Below, one piece after another: positions 12,404 through 23,541 of a stretch of 53,842 nt of DNA (the stretch's first letter is position 1; the number at the start of each line of letters is the position of its first letter). Made by a program: the position numbers and the translations under genes. The stretch is from Pezizomycotina sp. ARF18 (Eukaryota > Ascomycota). The stretch is from contig AZLU01000261.1 of the NCBI GenBank assembly GCA_002224055.1, positions 1 through 53,842 on the forward strand, read 5' to 3'. The notes beneath the pieces were generated by a model that was not told the DNA's origin, searched no databases, and was given only the letters and a program-made list of their open reading frames with translations.

Positions 12404-13015
12404 TGGTGGAGATCTTCCCAGCATTCAACCATGTCTTTCAGACTCCAGGAATAGTAGCCTCAAGACCGATTTGTCTTGAACCACCCCAAACCCATCTCTT
12501 TATTATCTTTTTTTTTCCTTTCAACCATCCTGATTTTGAGCAATTTATCTCACCTTATTCTTTGGTTTTATTTTTTCTGTCTTTCTTTCCTTATATTTCA
12601 AATCTCTCCCCCAGAGAAGAATATCCAGGCTCGCAACTCGCTTCCTTTTGTATGTGTAACAATTGATTTCCCTGCATGTGTATATGGCGCAAAAGAGAAA
12701 TAAAACTCACACCACACGCACCAATCAAGGATATAATTCGAAATTGCTAACAATCTTAAATTCGAAGCCAGAGCGCGAACGAGAGTTTTCTGCCTTCCTC
12801 GGTTCTTCTTTCTCAGTTTCTCCAATAGTAACTCTTCAACCTTGTATGTACGCGTCTCGGTAACACGAGGATTCGAACTCTACAAAACATCTATAATTTT
12901 ACCTTCAAAAATTGCATCGTTCTGTTTGGATTCAAAAAAAAGTTGTCCTTTTTCCGGCTTTTCAATTTCTTCGAAATTAGATCTACAAACCTCCTCCCTC
13001 TCCGTCTTCGCGACC

Positions 13016-13923
13016 ATGGCGGACAATTCAGAGGCGGGTCAACCATCCCAACAAAGCGTCGAGATGCAGCACCAGCAACCCTCCTCTCCTACCGCAGACG
13101 CTGATTCCTCACAAACCCCATCGTCTACAGAAGCAGCGGCGGCGGCTGCGGCTGCTTCGACAACACCTGCCATGGACGAAGCTACACCATCAACCCCAGC
13201 CGTTATCCAAGAACATGAAGCAAAGCCAGCCTCTCCTCTAGAAACGTTCATTCCAATATCGATAACATTGCTATCATCGATGTCCGGTTCGAGAACTACT
13301 TTCACCCTAAATTCGGAGTACCTCCAACGGCACAATCTCGATGTGTCGGAACCGCTGTCAATGTCCGCTTACAATCTGAAGGAGTGCATATGGAGAGATT
13401 GGAAAGAAGGTACGGCGCGATTGGTTGGGTTACGGGTTTGTTTTTAATACACCAATATCGCGTACTAATTGGGCTCTTCTTGCAATAGATGAGATGGATA
13501 AGCGGCCAACTGGCGCCCATTTAATACGGTTAATCTTTTTCGGGCGTTATTAGAGGATAGAAGTCCGCTGAGAGGTCAGTTTTTTTTTTTTTTTTTTTTT
13601 TTCCCTACCTGATCGATACATCTTTTACAACTGTAAATGTCAATTTCTATGAAGTATCGACGGCCAATCCGATCGGGCTGCTTGGCGTTAATTATCAACC
13701 GCCATTATAAAATGACCTTCGCTGACAATTCCGTTCCATTTGCCTATAAATAGATTACCGGTTCCAACCCGAGTCCGTGAATGTTATCCATCTATCGCTT
13801 AAGCCATCCGAGAGCGCTAACGACGATGACGCGACGACAAAGAGCGGGAAAGGGTTTGGAGCGCACCTTGCTGGCGTCGGTCGGAGGTCGGGGACACCAA
13901 CATGCCGATGTGTTATCCTGTGA
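13016..13923 (+). CDS. UBL3/MUB-like ubiquitin-fold protein with C-terminal CaaX box
   Basis: Proteins of the UBL3/MUB type carry a ubiquitin fold but end in a prenylation signal in place of a processed diglycine, so they sit on membranes instead of being conjugated. The ATG at 13016 lies in a good context (gaccATGgc). A low-complexity Ser/Ala/Pro-rich head of about 80 residues is followed by the fold: PISITLLSSMSGSRTTFTL, LSMSAYNLKECIWRDWKEG, then DKRPTGAHLIRLIFFGR and LLEDRSPLRDYRF, ending VNVIHLSLKPSE. The last residues are CRCVIL, a CaaX box of geranylgeranyl type. Introns: 13410-13488 (TACTAAT branch) and 13575-13753 (GTCAGT donor, GCTGAC branch), the second holding a T23 run. Exon 3 is in frame to the stop at 13921-13923. 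One base is missing near 13546, between FFGR and LLED. The domain matches what I know as Rad60-SLD_2/UBL3. The client proteins are unknown. Confidence 0.85.
13580..13602. repeat. Poly-T tract (23 T) inside an intron
   Basis: A T23 run directly after the GTCAGT donor of the second intron of the ubiquitin-fold gene. It makes that intron about twice as long as its neighbours. Confidence 0.9.
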
Positions 13924-15075
13924 TATACAACACCTTACTGCCAAGACTCCCCAAACCAAATCCACGATAGACCGAACCAACGGCGTTCGATAAAAATATG
14001 CTTTTGTATTTTCGGGTTCCCGAGGTCGATATCTTGCAATTCCACGCGAAATCACCCTTGGACTGGGAGAATATTTCCGGCAGAATTTCAGCTTGGTTTA
14101 TACGAGAAATATACCTAATCTTTCAACGACATCGAGCGAAATATTTTCTTCCCGCGTCTCTGCGACGCTTATCAGTTTTCTATATACATGTGCTAAATTG
14201 TCAAATTTCGGGTTGAGCGATTGCGTCGATTTTAGACCTTTCCTTGCAAGATATCCCTAATTTTCCTTAAAATATTTCCCTATACCACCCCTCTACCGCC
14301 ATCTTCTTGCCGACACTCATCTATCACCATCCTCAACTCCAGCAAAATTAGCGGCGGAATCAGTCACGAAAGCTAAAATGTATATTCCCCTTATCACATA
14401 ACTAATGACCTTCACATCAGTACATACGCGTCGTCTTTTCTCTTTCTTCTTTTCTTTTCGCTCCTTATACACGCCACATTGCGACTTTTTCATTAGGGTA
14501 TTTCTGTTGGTATCACAATTGGAAGGAAACGGGATCTCATCTGTAACCTTCTTTCTTTCTTTCTTTCTTACGCTCCTTTCTTCTGCGGGTTTCCAATTTG
14601 TAGCTTTATATTTTCCAGTGTATGCGTAGCAGATAAGTTTTTTTTTTTTTTTTTTTTCGGAGTAAGAGTTCACATTTCATAATAACATCTGTAGTATTAA
14701 TTATTGCCAAAGTGCTAAATATACTTCAATATTCATGATTAGCAAATAAGAGTAAGCAAATGCAATCACAATAATGAGAAGAGATGACGTGTGTGAAAGA
14801 TGACGAAATACCAAGTGATACTTTCAATCCGGCGGATTTGCGGTTGTTGGTGGAGCGATAAGCAAAGTGACCTAAAGAAAATTGTGTGTAACCAAAAAAA
14901 AAGAAAAAAAAAAAAGCCAAGCAAAAACTTTTTTCCTGGGCAAAACCACCAAACGAAAATCGCCCGCAGACATCCCACTCTTTGCTATAGAGCTATCAAC
15001 CAATTGCATCTCACAAACACACCCTCCTACTCCAATGCTTAACCGACGAGCCCTCCAAGCATAAAAACCTACAAC
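13924..15075. other. Intergenic region upstream of uS7m
   Basis: No gene is recognisable. The interval contains CTTT microsatellite steps near 14551-14570, a T20 run at 14638-14657 and A-rich sequence near 14894-14915. The last 100 bases are C-rich and probably form the leader of the uS7m gene. Confidence 0.5.
14638..14657. repeat. Poly-T tract (20 T)
   Basis: Uninterrupted T run in intergenic DNA upstream of the uS7m gene. Confidence 0.9.
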
Positions 15076-17406
15076 ATGTCATCACTACCGCTACACTTCC
15101 TCCGCCCGGCGTCGCTGCGGCTAGCGAAGCCGATTGCAGCTTCTGCCGCCCGCAGCTCCGGAGCCAGAGCGTTTGGGTCGAGGCGGTACGTCCGGCTATA
15201 CTCGTCTTCGACGCCGGGTGGAAATAACGAAGGAGGAAATAGTAATAATGGAAAAACAGCAGCGGATAACATGCCGCATATTAGCGAGGAGACGAATAAG
15301 ATGAGGGAGATAATGGGCCAGGAGAAGATTGACGTGGAAGAAGTTGGGACGCCGGTTCAAGAGGTATACAAATATTTCTTTTTCTCATTGTTGGGTTTTG
15401 ATTATGGGGGTGTTCGACTTTGAGTAAATTTAGTATACGAGGGTTTATGCTAATTATGACGATAGATAATACAAAGAGAAGGGCTGGAAGAATCTGCGCC
15501 GACGGTTGTGAAGGAACAGATCGAGAGGGAACGGCAGGAGAAGAGCGAGGCATCGAGCCTCGGGTATACTACTAAAGCTACGGCCGGAGTCGGACCGCTG
15601 TTCGCTAAGGCCGCACAGCAGCAGCAAGCTCCTTCTCCGCTGGAACCCGCAGAGCAGCAAGTTAAGGAGCAACCGAGGACAATTACTCAACCTGAGGCAC
15701 AGATATTAGCGGAGCAGCAGCGAGCGGGGGAACTCGGCGCCGTGGAGACGCAAGCTCAGCAGGTAGCTGTTTCGGCGGAACCGCCTGTTCAGGGACAGGT
15801 GCAGGCTGAGACACACGTGCAAGAGGCTGTAGAGCGACCGCAGGCTGTTGCGTCGGAACCGGAGAAGGCGGTTGCGGAACCTAGCGCGGTAGAGACGCAG
15901 GTACAGGAAACCCAAGAGCGGGAACAGTCTCAAGTAACGGAAGAACCTACGAAGGGAATGGAGAAAGCGACACAGACTACTACGGAGCAGGTAACAACGC
16001 AAGCGCCCGTGGAAGCTAAAGATGAGCGTGTGATTCAAACACCCGAGCAAAAAGCGCTACAGGATAAGGAACAGGAAGACGAACTCGCGTTCCTCGAGGA
16101 ATGGAAGGTGCAACAGGGATTGAAACCGGCGCAGGATGGTCAAATTGTAGCCGAAGCGAAACAACCGGAGCAAGTAGAGACAAGTACTCCGGCGCCGGAG
16201 CAGATGATAACGCAACCTGAAGCCGAAGCATTAGCGGAGGAGCAACGGGCGCAGGAACTCGGTGCTGTGGAGAGTTCGGGTTGGCACTCGACGAGACATC
16301 CTGGAGTACCGGGACATCCTGGAGTACAGGCTCAAGCTCAACAGTTGGAGGAGCAAGCTGATGCACACGTTTCAATGCTGGTAGAGGGGATAACGCAACC
16401 CCAGGCTGAAGCATTGGCGGAAGAACAGCGAGCGCAGGAACTTGGTGCAATGCAACCTCAGACTGCTCAAGAGCAACTGTCGGAGGAAGAACGAGTACAC
16501 GTGCAAGCGCAACCGCAAGAACCAACAGCTTCTCATATTCCTCCAATTACAGGTGAGGAAGAGGTAGTCAAACCAGCGCAATCCCAACCGCAAAAGCCCG
16601 CAGCGGACTTATCAGGATGGCAAACCACCCCCGCCGAAGAACTAACCGAAGAAGAACGCATCCCGACCCTCGAAGAAGTCCAACTCGAAATCGCCGCCCG
16701 CGAGAGAGCACAGGCCGCCGCAGCCGTCGCGGAACCCGAACCAGAGGTTTTAGAGTACGATCCGGAGACGGGGAAGAAGCTGACGACGTTTAAATCGCCT
16801 ATTACGGGTGAAGCGTACCCGCCGTTTGCTGTCCCGCCGCCGATCAGGCCGCCGATCCCGCAGACGCCGATTCCAGCGAACCACCATTTGCACCACCGCT
16901 ACTCGCCGTTTTTGGAGCAATTGATCCCGCTGTTCCAACGACACGGTGAGAAGGCGAAGGCGCAGAGGGTTGTACAGGATATTATCAGGATACTGCGTAC
17001 GAAGCCCGTACCAACGCAGGGGGAACACCTACTAGTCCCGTCTACGCCGGCTTTAAACACTCTACCGTCGAATCCTGTAGCGTACTTACAGTCCGCGATC
17101 GATTCCGTGGCTCCGCTGGTGAAGCTGAAAAACACAGCTGGTAGCGGAGGCAGTAAAGTCACGATACCTTTTCCGATCGCGGTGAGGAGACGGCGGAGGA
17201 CGGCGGTGGAGTGGATCATGGCTGCGGCGGACGCGAGGAGGAAGACGGTGCCGCTGGCGGAGAGGTTCGCGGACGAGTGCGTTAAGGTGATCGAGGGGAA
17301 GAGTTCGGCTTGGGATAAGAGGACGACGCTGCACAGGACTGCGATAGCGAACCGGGCAAACGTTGACGAGAAGAATATTAGGAAGAGTAAGAAGAAGAGG
17401 ATGTAA
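15076..17406 (+). CDS. RSM7: Mitochondrial small-subunit ribosomal protein uS7m, expanded
   Basis: uS7m binds the 3' major domain of mitochondrial 15S rRNA. Two exons, 15076-15363 and 15466-17406, joined by an intron with a GTATAC donor and GATAG acceptor, give 742 residues with no frameshift, which is notable in this window. The N-terminus is a typical mitochondrial presequence, rich in Arg/Ser/Ala with no acidic residues for about 45 positions. The last 220 residues hold the S7 fold: YDPETGKKL, SPITGEAYPPF, HHRYSPFLEQLIPLFQRHG, VAYLQSAIDSVAPLVKLK, RRRRRTAVEWIMAAADARR and ERFADECVKVIEG. Between lie about 370 residues very rich in Gln, Glu, Ala and Thr, with three copies of a 23-residue unit (ITQPEA..LAEEQRAQELGA) at 15682, 16207 and 16390. 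The usual fungal protein is, from memory, roughly 300-350 residues. The function of the insert is unknown. Confidence 0.88.
15682..16458 (+). repeat. Three copies of a 23-codon repeat inside uS7m
   Basis: Units start at 15682, 16207 and 16390 and share the pattern ITQP(E/Q)A-x-x-LAE(E/Q)QRA(Q/G)ELGA. The second and third are more alike (EALAEEQRAQELGA in both), suggesting a later duplication. Spacings are 525 and 183 bases, both multiples of three, so the frame is kept. Confidence 0.9.
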
Positions 17407-17757
17407 ATGTTTGTTGGTTGATATTTTTGAAAACTACAAAAAAGGAAACGTAAAATGTGTTTATAGGTAAAACTATTAAGGACAAAACAAAAGAGGTATA
17501 ATGTATATCTGTACAGTAATTTTTTGCTTTAATAGATATAGACATCAAAAAACGAATGGTAGAAATGGAAGAAGAGCTACTTGCTGTACAATAAGAAAGA
17601 ATGGAAGAAGAAAAAAAGAGAAACGATGCTTTTGTATAGATAGAAGGCTTGAATGGGTAATAAAAAAAAAATGTAGAACATGCCATACGTAGAAAACCAG
17701 ATATATAACCACGATACCAACAGCAACAAATGATAAATACCAGACACACTACCACCA
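17407..17757. other. Convergent intergenic region uS7m / WDR48-like
   Basis: About 350 bases of AT-rich DNA between two gene ends that face each other. It presumably holds both 3' untranslated regions. No gene or clear terminator structure is visible. Confidence 0.5.
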
Positions 17758-20700
17758 TCATGTCGAATTCTCCTTATCCCCACTAGTCCCATTAACCATC
17801 GGCGCACTGCTACTACCACCACCAGGCATTATCGCCGCCTCCCCGCCTTTAATCCTGTAAAACAGCATAACGTCTCCGCCAGTCTTCCACACGTGCGCCC
17901 TCATCGTTCCCAGCGTCATGTTGGTCGGTACTACTTCGTCCTTTATCAGTACTTCTAGCCACTCTTCGGGTTTTAATGGTGGGAGACCGGTATTTCCGCC
18001 GCCGGCTTGTTCCGGTAAAGGGTCTAGGCGTTCGGCGATGTATGCTAGTATTTTGCGGGCGCGGAGCATGCGGTTTGCGTTTAAGCGGGAGTTGCTGTGG
18101 AAATAGTTTGTAACGTTAGATAATCGGTGTAGGGAATGTTGGGGGAAGAGGTGGGGAGAATATGAATTGTTTTTATACGAACCCTTCGGTCGTGCTCGGT
18201 AGGCTGGGGAGGGTTTCGTTCCACGGTTGTAACACAAACGAAACTTTTACTATTTCTTTCGTCGGTGTCCGGTTCTACAAAAGGGGTTAAAACAATATCA
18301 GTTAAGAACAAATTCTCAGATTCCGTGGAAGAGCTAAGCTGGAGAAGAGGGGGAATAAATTTACCATCAGAATCGCCTCCCCTAACCACGCCGGCGCGAC
18401 GTTCTCGAGTATATCCGCATCGCGACCCAACTCGCCCACCGTGCCCTATACAGATCCGCCACGCCGCCGCTATCCGGCCTATCCTCCTGTATCATCACGA
18501 CCATATTACTCGGGTGCTTCAGCACGGGCGTCTCGTTAGGCAAGCTCGGGCAAATAGCGCTCTTCACGAGCTCGTTCGTCCCCGTCGTACCAGCAGCCGA
18601 CGTGGCGTTCTTGTGGTCACGGGATACGGTCTCATCATACCCTTGGCGTATCTTCCTTATCAGCGCGAGCAAGTTGTCGTTCAGCGGTTCGGGGGCTTTG
18701 ACTTCGGCGACTTCTTCGGCGGGTTTGTCGGCTGCTGCTGCGGCGTTCACGGCGGCTTTCTTGTCTTTGTCTTCGCCGGAGACGCGGGAGGCGCGCTTTG
18801 TCGCTTGGCCCCAGAGCTTGCCGAGGCCGCCGAGCTTTGATGAGCCTGCGGCGGCGCCGGGCGTTGCTTCCGTTGACGGGAATACGGGCGTTGAAGTGCT
18901 CGGCGTCGTAGGCGGCGGCGGTAGGGATGATGCTACGGCTGCGGGGATGGGAGGGACAGGCGGAATAGCGGAGTGTTCGTCGTCCGTAGTAGCACCTGGC
19001 GTTGTTGGAGTAGCAACGGCGGCGGCGGTACCCGAGAAATAATCGTGACCGCTTTCCGTCCCCGGCGTCGTAGGATCGTCCTTCGCCGCGCCGTCCTCCT
19101 CCGTCAGCTCGGGTAGTTGCGAGTTGTTGTTACCTTCCTGCGGTGAGTTTCCGGGAAAGTACGCCGACGCAGGCGTAGCCAATCCGATTGTCATACCCGG
19201 GGTCGTAGCAGGATACCCGAGAATCGACCCGTTAACGGGCGAGGTGTCGTCGCCGACTGCAGAATCCCGCTCGTTGCGTGTTCCACGTTGCTCCACACTA
19301 TATTCGACGACGGGAGGGATATACTCGGCGGCGCATTCGCCCTGCGTATTGCGTCCTTCGAACCTCTCGCTTCGTTGATGAACTTCCTGTAGTCTTCGTC
19401 GCGCTTGATTTCTTCGTCTATCAAGTTTGAGAATAAGTAGCGGAGGACCCATTTGCCCAAGTTTACTGGAAATAGGATTTTGCATATCAGTAGAGTGTTT
19501 TTGTGAGAAATAATTTCATGGGGGGAAAAACTTACTTCGTTGATCTTCCCTAAATTCAATGTGTTCCTCGAGCTCAAGTTCGTCCGCGTACATTTCTGCA
19601 TCGAAGCAGTAGTTTTCCTCTAGAACGCAGGCGAGACTACCTGTTCTCGTATCAACCTGGCACCAGTTCGCTACACTTTCGAGGGTGTTGACAAGAGGAG
19701 TGACTTCATCGAGATGCCGTTTACCCCAGGCTTTGACTACTGAACACTGTAGCGGCACTGTTAGCGTACTTATAAATAATAGTAAAACGGACCATTATAA
19801 AATACCTTCACGAGATCCCATTCTACAACCTCTCCCGCTGTATCTAACGTTAACACTCTCCTACGATCATTCAGCAGCACATGCTTAATCAGCCCGTTCT
19901 GCCCTTCTATCGTCTCGTCCGCCATATCACGCAGCGGCTTCGGATCTCCGCCGTCTTCGTTATTCATGAGCGCTTCCGATATCGACGCCTGCCTCGTATA
20001 GCCCAAAGAGTAGACCGTTACCGAGTCGGGATCCCTCACGTTTTGTGACGATGGGAATGCGCTTGTCGTAGATAACCGTAGCAGCGATGCTACAGGAATA
20101 GACAGCGACGGCCTATGCTTTCCGTTTGTCGTCGCCGTCATGCGCGACACGTACGAAGCGTTCGAAACCCTATGCTGGTGAGTCCTCCATACCGGTGACG
20201 TTGCCGCTTTAGCGCTCCCGCCGATCTCTAAATTCGTGTCGATGTCCAGCCACCTGTGTATCCGCGAGCTCGACGTCGCCGTCCACACGTACTCGTCCAA
20301 CCCGCCGTCCGAAATGACTTTGCTCACGCCTTCCTGCTCCTGGCACAGAGCCACGCATATCCCTTCCTCGATCTCCCGCACGTCGCGTATATCCGTCTTG
20401 GCGACTAAACCGGAACGGTCGCTCGAGTGGAATACCTCCAGCGACGGGTGCGACGAGCACAGCGACCAGACGCTGTCGTTGTGCATCGTGAGCGTGTGCA
20501 TGCACCTACCCCCGTAACCGACCACATCTTCACCGTCGAATCCGAGGACGCGGTGAGTATCACGTTCCCCTGTTCGGATACTAGAATCGCTCTGACTAGG
20601 TCCGTATGCCCCACGAACTTCGTTATGCGTTTCCCGCTACGGGGATCCCACACGCGCACGACGCTCTCGGGTCCGCCGCTGGCTAGTATTCCGCCGCCTA

Positions 20701-21549
20701 TGCCGAGGGAGTATATCGACCCTTGGGGTTCGTGCCGCCGTCGCCGACGTCGATGGAGAGGATCTCGCCTTTGCCTTCTTTTAAATCCCACAGGCGTATC
20801 TTCCTGTCGAGGCCGCCGCTGGCGACCCAATCGCCTACGGTGCCGGAGTCCGCTCCCGGTGCGGCGAGGCACTTGACGTAGTCGCTGTGCAGGCCTAGCG
20901 TTGCCGGTGCGGTGTTATCGCGGGACTCCGGACGCCAGAGCTTCACCGTCAGGTCGGAGGAGCACGAGACTACGGCGTCGGCGCCGGATGTAAGCACGAT
21001 GTCGTTGACCCAGTGCGTGTGCGCCTGGACCTGCGAGCGGAAGGAGGAAGCCGACGGGCGTGCTCTGGGCGTCCGCGGGCTTGCGAGCGGTAGGTCGTCG
21101 TCGTCATCGTCGCCAGTGGTGGATTGGTCGGAGGGTGATAAAGGTGCGTTGATGCTCTTCTCGCCGTCTACCGGGTCGTCGTCTGTGGGGTTGGTCGTGC
21201 TGATTGAGTTAGGTCGGTGTGGAGGTCCCAGGAGCATATCGAGCCATCGCGGCCGGCAGAATAACTTTCAACATCAGAAGAGGATTGTTCATTAGTAATT
21301 TTTGTGGGGGACTAAGAATATAAATCGAGAGTCGGGTGTTTTGCGTGACGTACAGTATCCCTCGGCGGTCTAATGCGAGACTGTTAACGCCGAGCCTGTG
21401 CCCTCCAGGCGAATTCGGTAGCGGTAGGACTGTGTAACGGTAACGATTGTGATCTTCTGTCAGCTTGCTGGAACTTTCTTGTCTGCTAACAATGAGCAGC
21501 GACCGTGTCGTCTTACCGTAGCTTATTCTTTGGCGGGCTTTTCGGCCAT
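17758..21549 (-). CDS. bun107: WDR48/Bun107-type WD40 protein, deubiquitinase cofactor
   Basis: WDR48/UAF1 (Bun107 in fission yeast) is a WD40 protein that binds and activates deubiquitinases. Exon 1 starts at 21549 (MAEKPA...RISY), then an intron whose removal gives [16 protein letters not shown] second intron (21265-21353, GTACGT donor, TACTAAT branch) joins to [20 protein letters not shown] repeats follow, such as [41 protein letters not shown] and [15 protein letters not shown]. After these come [20 protein letters not shown], a Ser/Pro/Thr-rich linker (18800-19350), [14 protein letters not shown] and, at the C-terminus, [19 protein letters not shown], the typical end of this family. The stop is at 17758-17760. 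Two more introns near 19500 and 19780 have good signals. Frame breaks occur near 21535 (A run), near 20730 and near 20520. Expected size is roughly 1000 residues. The family call is firm; a particular partner enzyme is not. Confidence 0.85.
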
Positions 21550-23541
21550 TTTGATGTTGGTAAACCGGTGATGAAATGTGGTCTCGTGAGACACGGGACA
21601 GAAAGTCGAGGAAAAAATTGGAGGTAGCAGGAGTTTGGAACGGGGGGGGGGGGGTTTGTGAGGAGAAAAAGGAACGAGGCGTTGTTGCTTTTGGCAAAAA
21701 ATAACGGGGCCAAAGTTTAGTGAGGCTCTGCAGCTCCCTAATATAATCCGTAGCAAAAATGCCCGGGGGAATGGTGCCTGAAAACTGCCCCAGAAAAAAT
21801 AAACTCCCCCACACAGCCCAGCGTCAGGGCTTCCGAGCTATAAAAAAAAAAAAAAAAAAAAAAAAACTGAAATGCTATTATTAAAGACAATATGGATGCT
21901 TGGAATAGCTCAATTCCACTTTGTTACGAGATATATACTTCATATTTGTTTAATACTATTTCAAGGCGATTTGCAGTTTAATAATATATAGCTTTAACAG
22001 ATGTCCAGTTTATATAAATGAACAAATCACGCTGAAATACACGTTGCAGAGCTATTGCAAGTGGACAAACGCGAGTAGCTAGCGTAAATACCCGGGCAAA
22101 TGCTCCTGAATCTATCGTCGAGACTTCTCCAAATGATTTATTATCACCGTTAACGTTGACCTCAACGCTGAAGTAGTAAGAGGCGCCCAGTCTCGTGTAA
22201 CCGGGACCTTCCAAAGGATTCAAGCTAGGTGGAACACTACTCGGTTGCGGGGGGTTCGTCTAGTAGTGTATATAATAATAGACGGTCATGGTCGAACCAA
22301 TACCCGGCCGTTAATCCCCTAATCGCCAGCCAGCTGCTTATCTTTCAGGGTCCCGGTCATCTGCCCAAAGCTCAAGCTCCAGCTCCCAAATTCCCTTATA
22401 CATTCCACACGTGATTCCAAGTCGGTATTTTTTCCATGGCCTGGCAAGGAGACAGCCGAGAACGGTAAGGGCACGCCAGCGCATAAGGGAAGAAAAAGAA
22501 AGCCATGTGGATCCCTGGAAAGGAAAACGGAAGTTTTAGCTGCAAGCTCTGCTAATGGAAAGGAAAATTTTCCCTTCCGGGCTCTATTGGGGATTCCCTG
22601 CAAAGCTTTTCATGCAGTATCGAGATAGGTATGATATAAAGCAATTTTTCATTTTGTATTTGTTATTATCTTTATATTACGAAGGATTGTACATACTGTG
22701 CTTTACCTCTTGCTTCCCACAGACCGGTTTTGACTGTATTAAATATACCTCACTTTCATATCATTCTTTTTGCTCTAGGTTGACAATAATATAAACGCGA
22801 TATTGGGGAAGAACGCTTTTCAAATAGGTGGAGTTTGAATTTGTGGGAGAATTTTATTTTAAATCATTTTATTTTTATTATTTTGTAAATTTTTTTGTTT
22901 AATTTATTTATTTTTTATTGGACGAGTTAAAATTTCTTTTTTTTATTTTTCACTTTTTTCTTTCCCCCCCCCCCACGAATCCACGATATCGCGGAAATCC
23001 CTTCAACGCCTTTTCACCACCACTATCCATTCCCTCACTTTTTCTCACTCTCCTTGAACTACTGCCTCATTCCCCTTCAGGGCCTTCACAGAATTCCTTC
23101 TTTCTGTCCTCCTGATCACGCGTATTCTTTTCTTGTTTATATAATATATACAGTCACACAAAAGGTATAGAAGGAGAGAGAAGTTGCCAGAGTTATCCTT
23201 CGTTGCTGTTCCTTTTCCTTTTCGTATCGAATAACGGGGAGGCTTCCGTTGGCGTTTAATTTCGTTTAAAAGAAATTAGCTCACCCGTTGATAAACATTC
23301 ACCCCAGAAAGAGTAAAGGAGAGAGTACAGTACAGTAGTTAAATTTCAAAAGAAAGAGGAATGAATCCAAATATATAACCCCTAGCGACCGATAAACGAT
23401 AAACAAAAAACGAGCAGGAAAGAGCGATGAAGAATATCGCGATCTTTTTGAACTTTTGAATATTGAGGATATCGTCAAACTAACTGTTGTACAAAGTTTT
23501 CGAAAAAATAACGCGGTTGAACAGAATCCTAACGAATACGG
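21550..23541. other. Divergent intergenic region WDR48-like / dynein heavy chain
   Basis: Almost 2 kb without a recognisable gene between two divergently transcribed genes. It contains a G13 run at 21642-21654, an A25 tract at 21842-21866, an AT-rich block near 22800-22920 and a C11 run near 22964. The final few hundred bases before the dynein ATG are probably its promoter and leader. A small open frame on the minus strand (21978-22223) has no recognisable motif. Confidence 0.5.
21842..21866. repeat. Poly-A tract (25 A)
   Basis: Uninterrupted A run in the divergent intergenic region. Confidence 0.9.

Larger units (their letters stand above)
8809..13015. other. Long intergenic region without a recognisable gene
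   Basis: Over 4.2 kb I could find no conserved protein, tRNA or rRNA. The stretch contains T tracts (9264-9286, 10299-10315), an AT-rich block near 11620-11760 with a C11 run near 11696, a short AAGGCCC repeat near 10483-10500 and a CT microsatellite near 12386-12403. The pyrimidine-rich DNA from 12480 to 12640 and from 12780 to 13015 probably belongs to the promoter and leader of the ubiquitin-fold gene. The open frames present, up to about 170 codons at 8862-9374, run through homopolymers and show no family motif. A long 5' leader, a non-coding RNA or a degraded element are all possible. Confidence 0.5.

Noticed and set aside
12860-12885. Second B-box-like sequence (GAGTTCGAATCC on the minus strand)
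   Set aside because: The flanking T-stem does not pair and no A box or cloverleaf is present.
15682-16458. CRISPR-like or intergenic repeat array
   Set aside because: The units are protein-coding, in frame and diverged at silent positions, inside the uS7m gene of a eukaryote.
18265-18840. 191-codon plus-strand open frame, rich in Arg
   Set aside because: It is antisense to the conserved WDR48-like protein and has no family motif.
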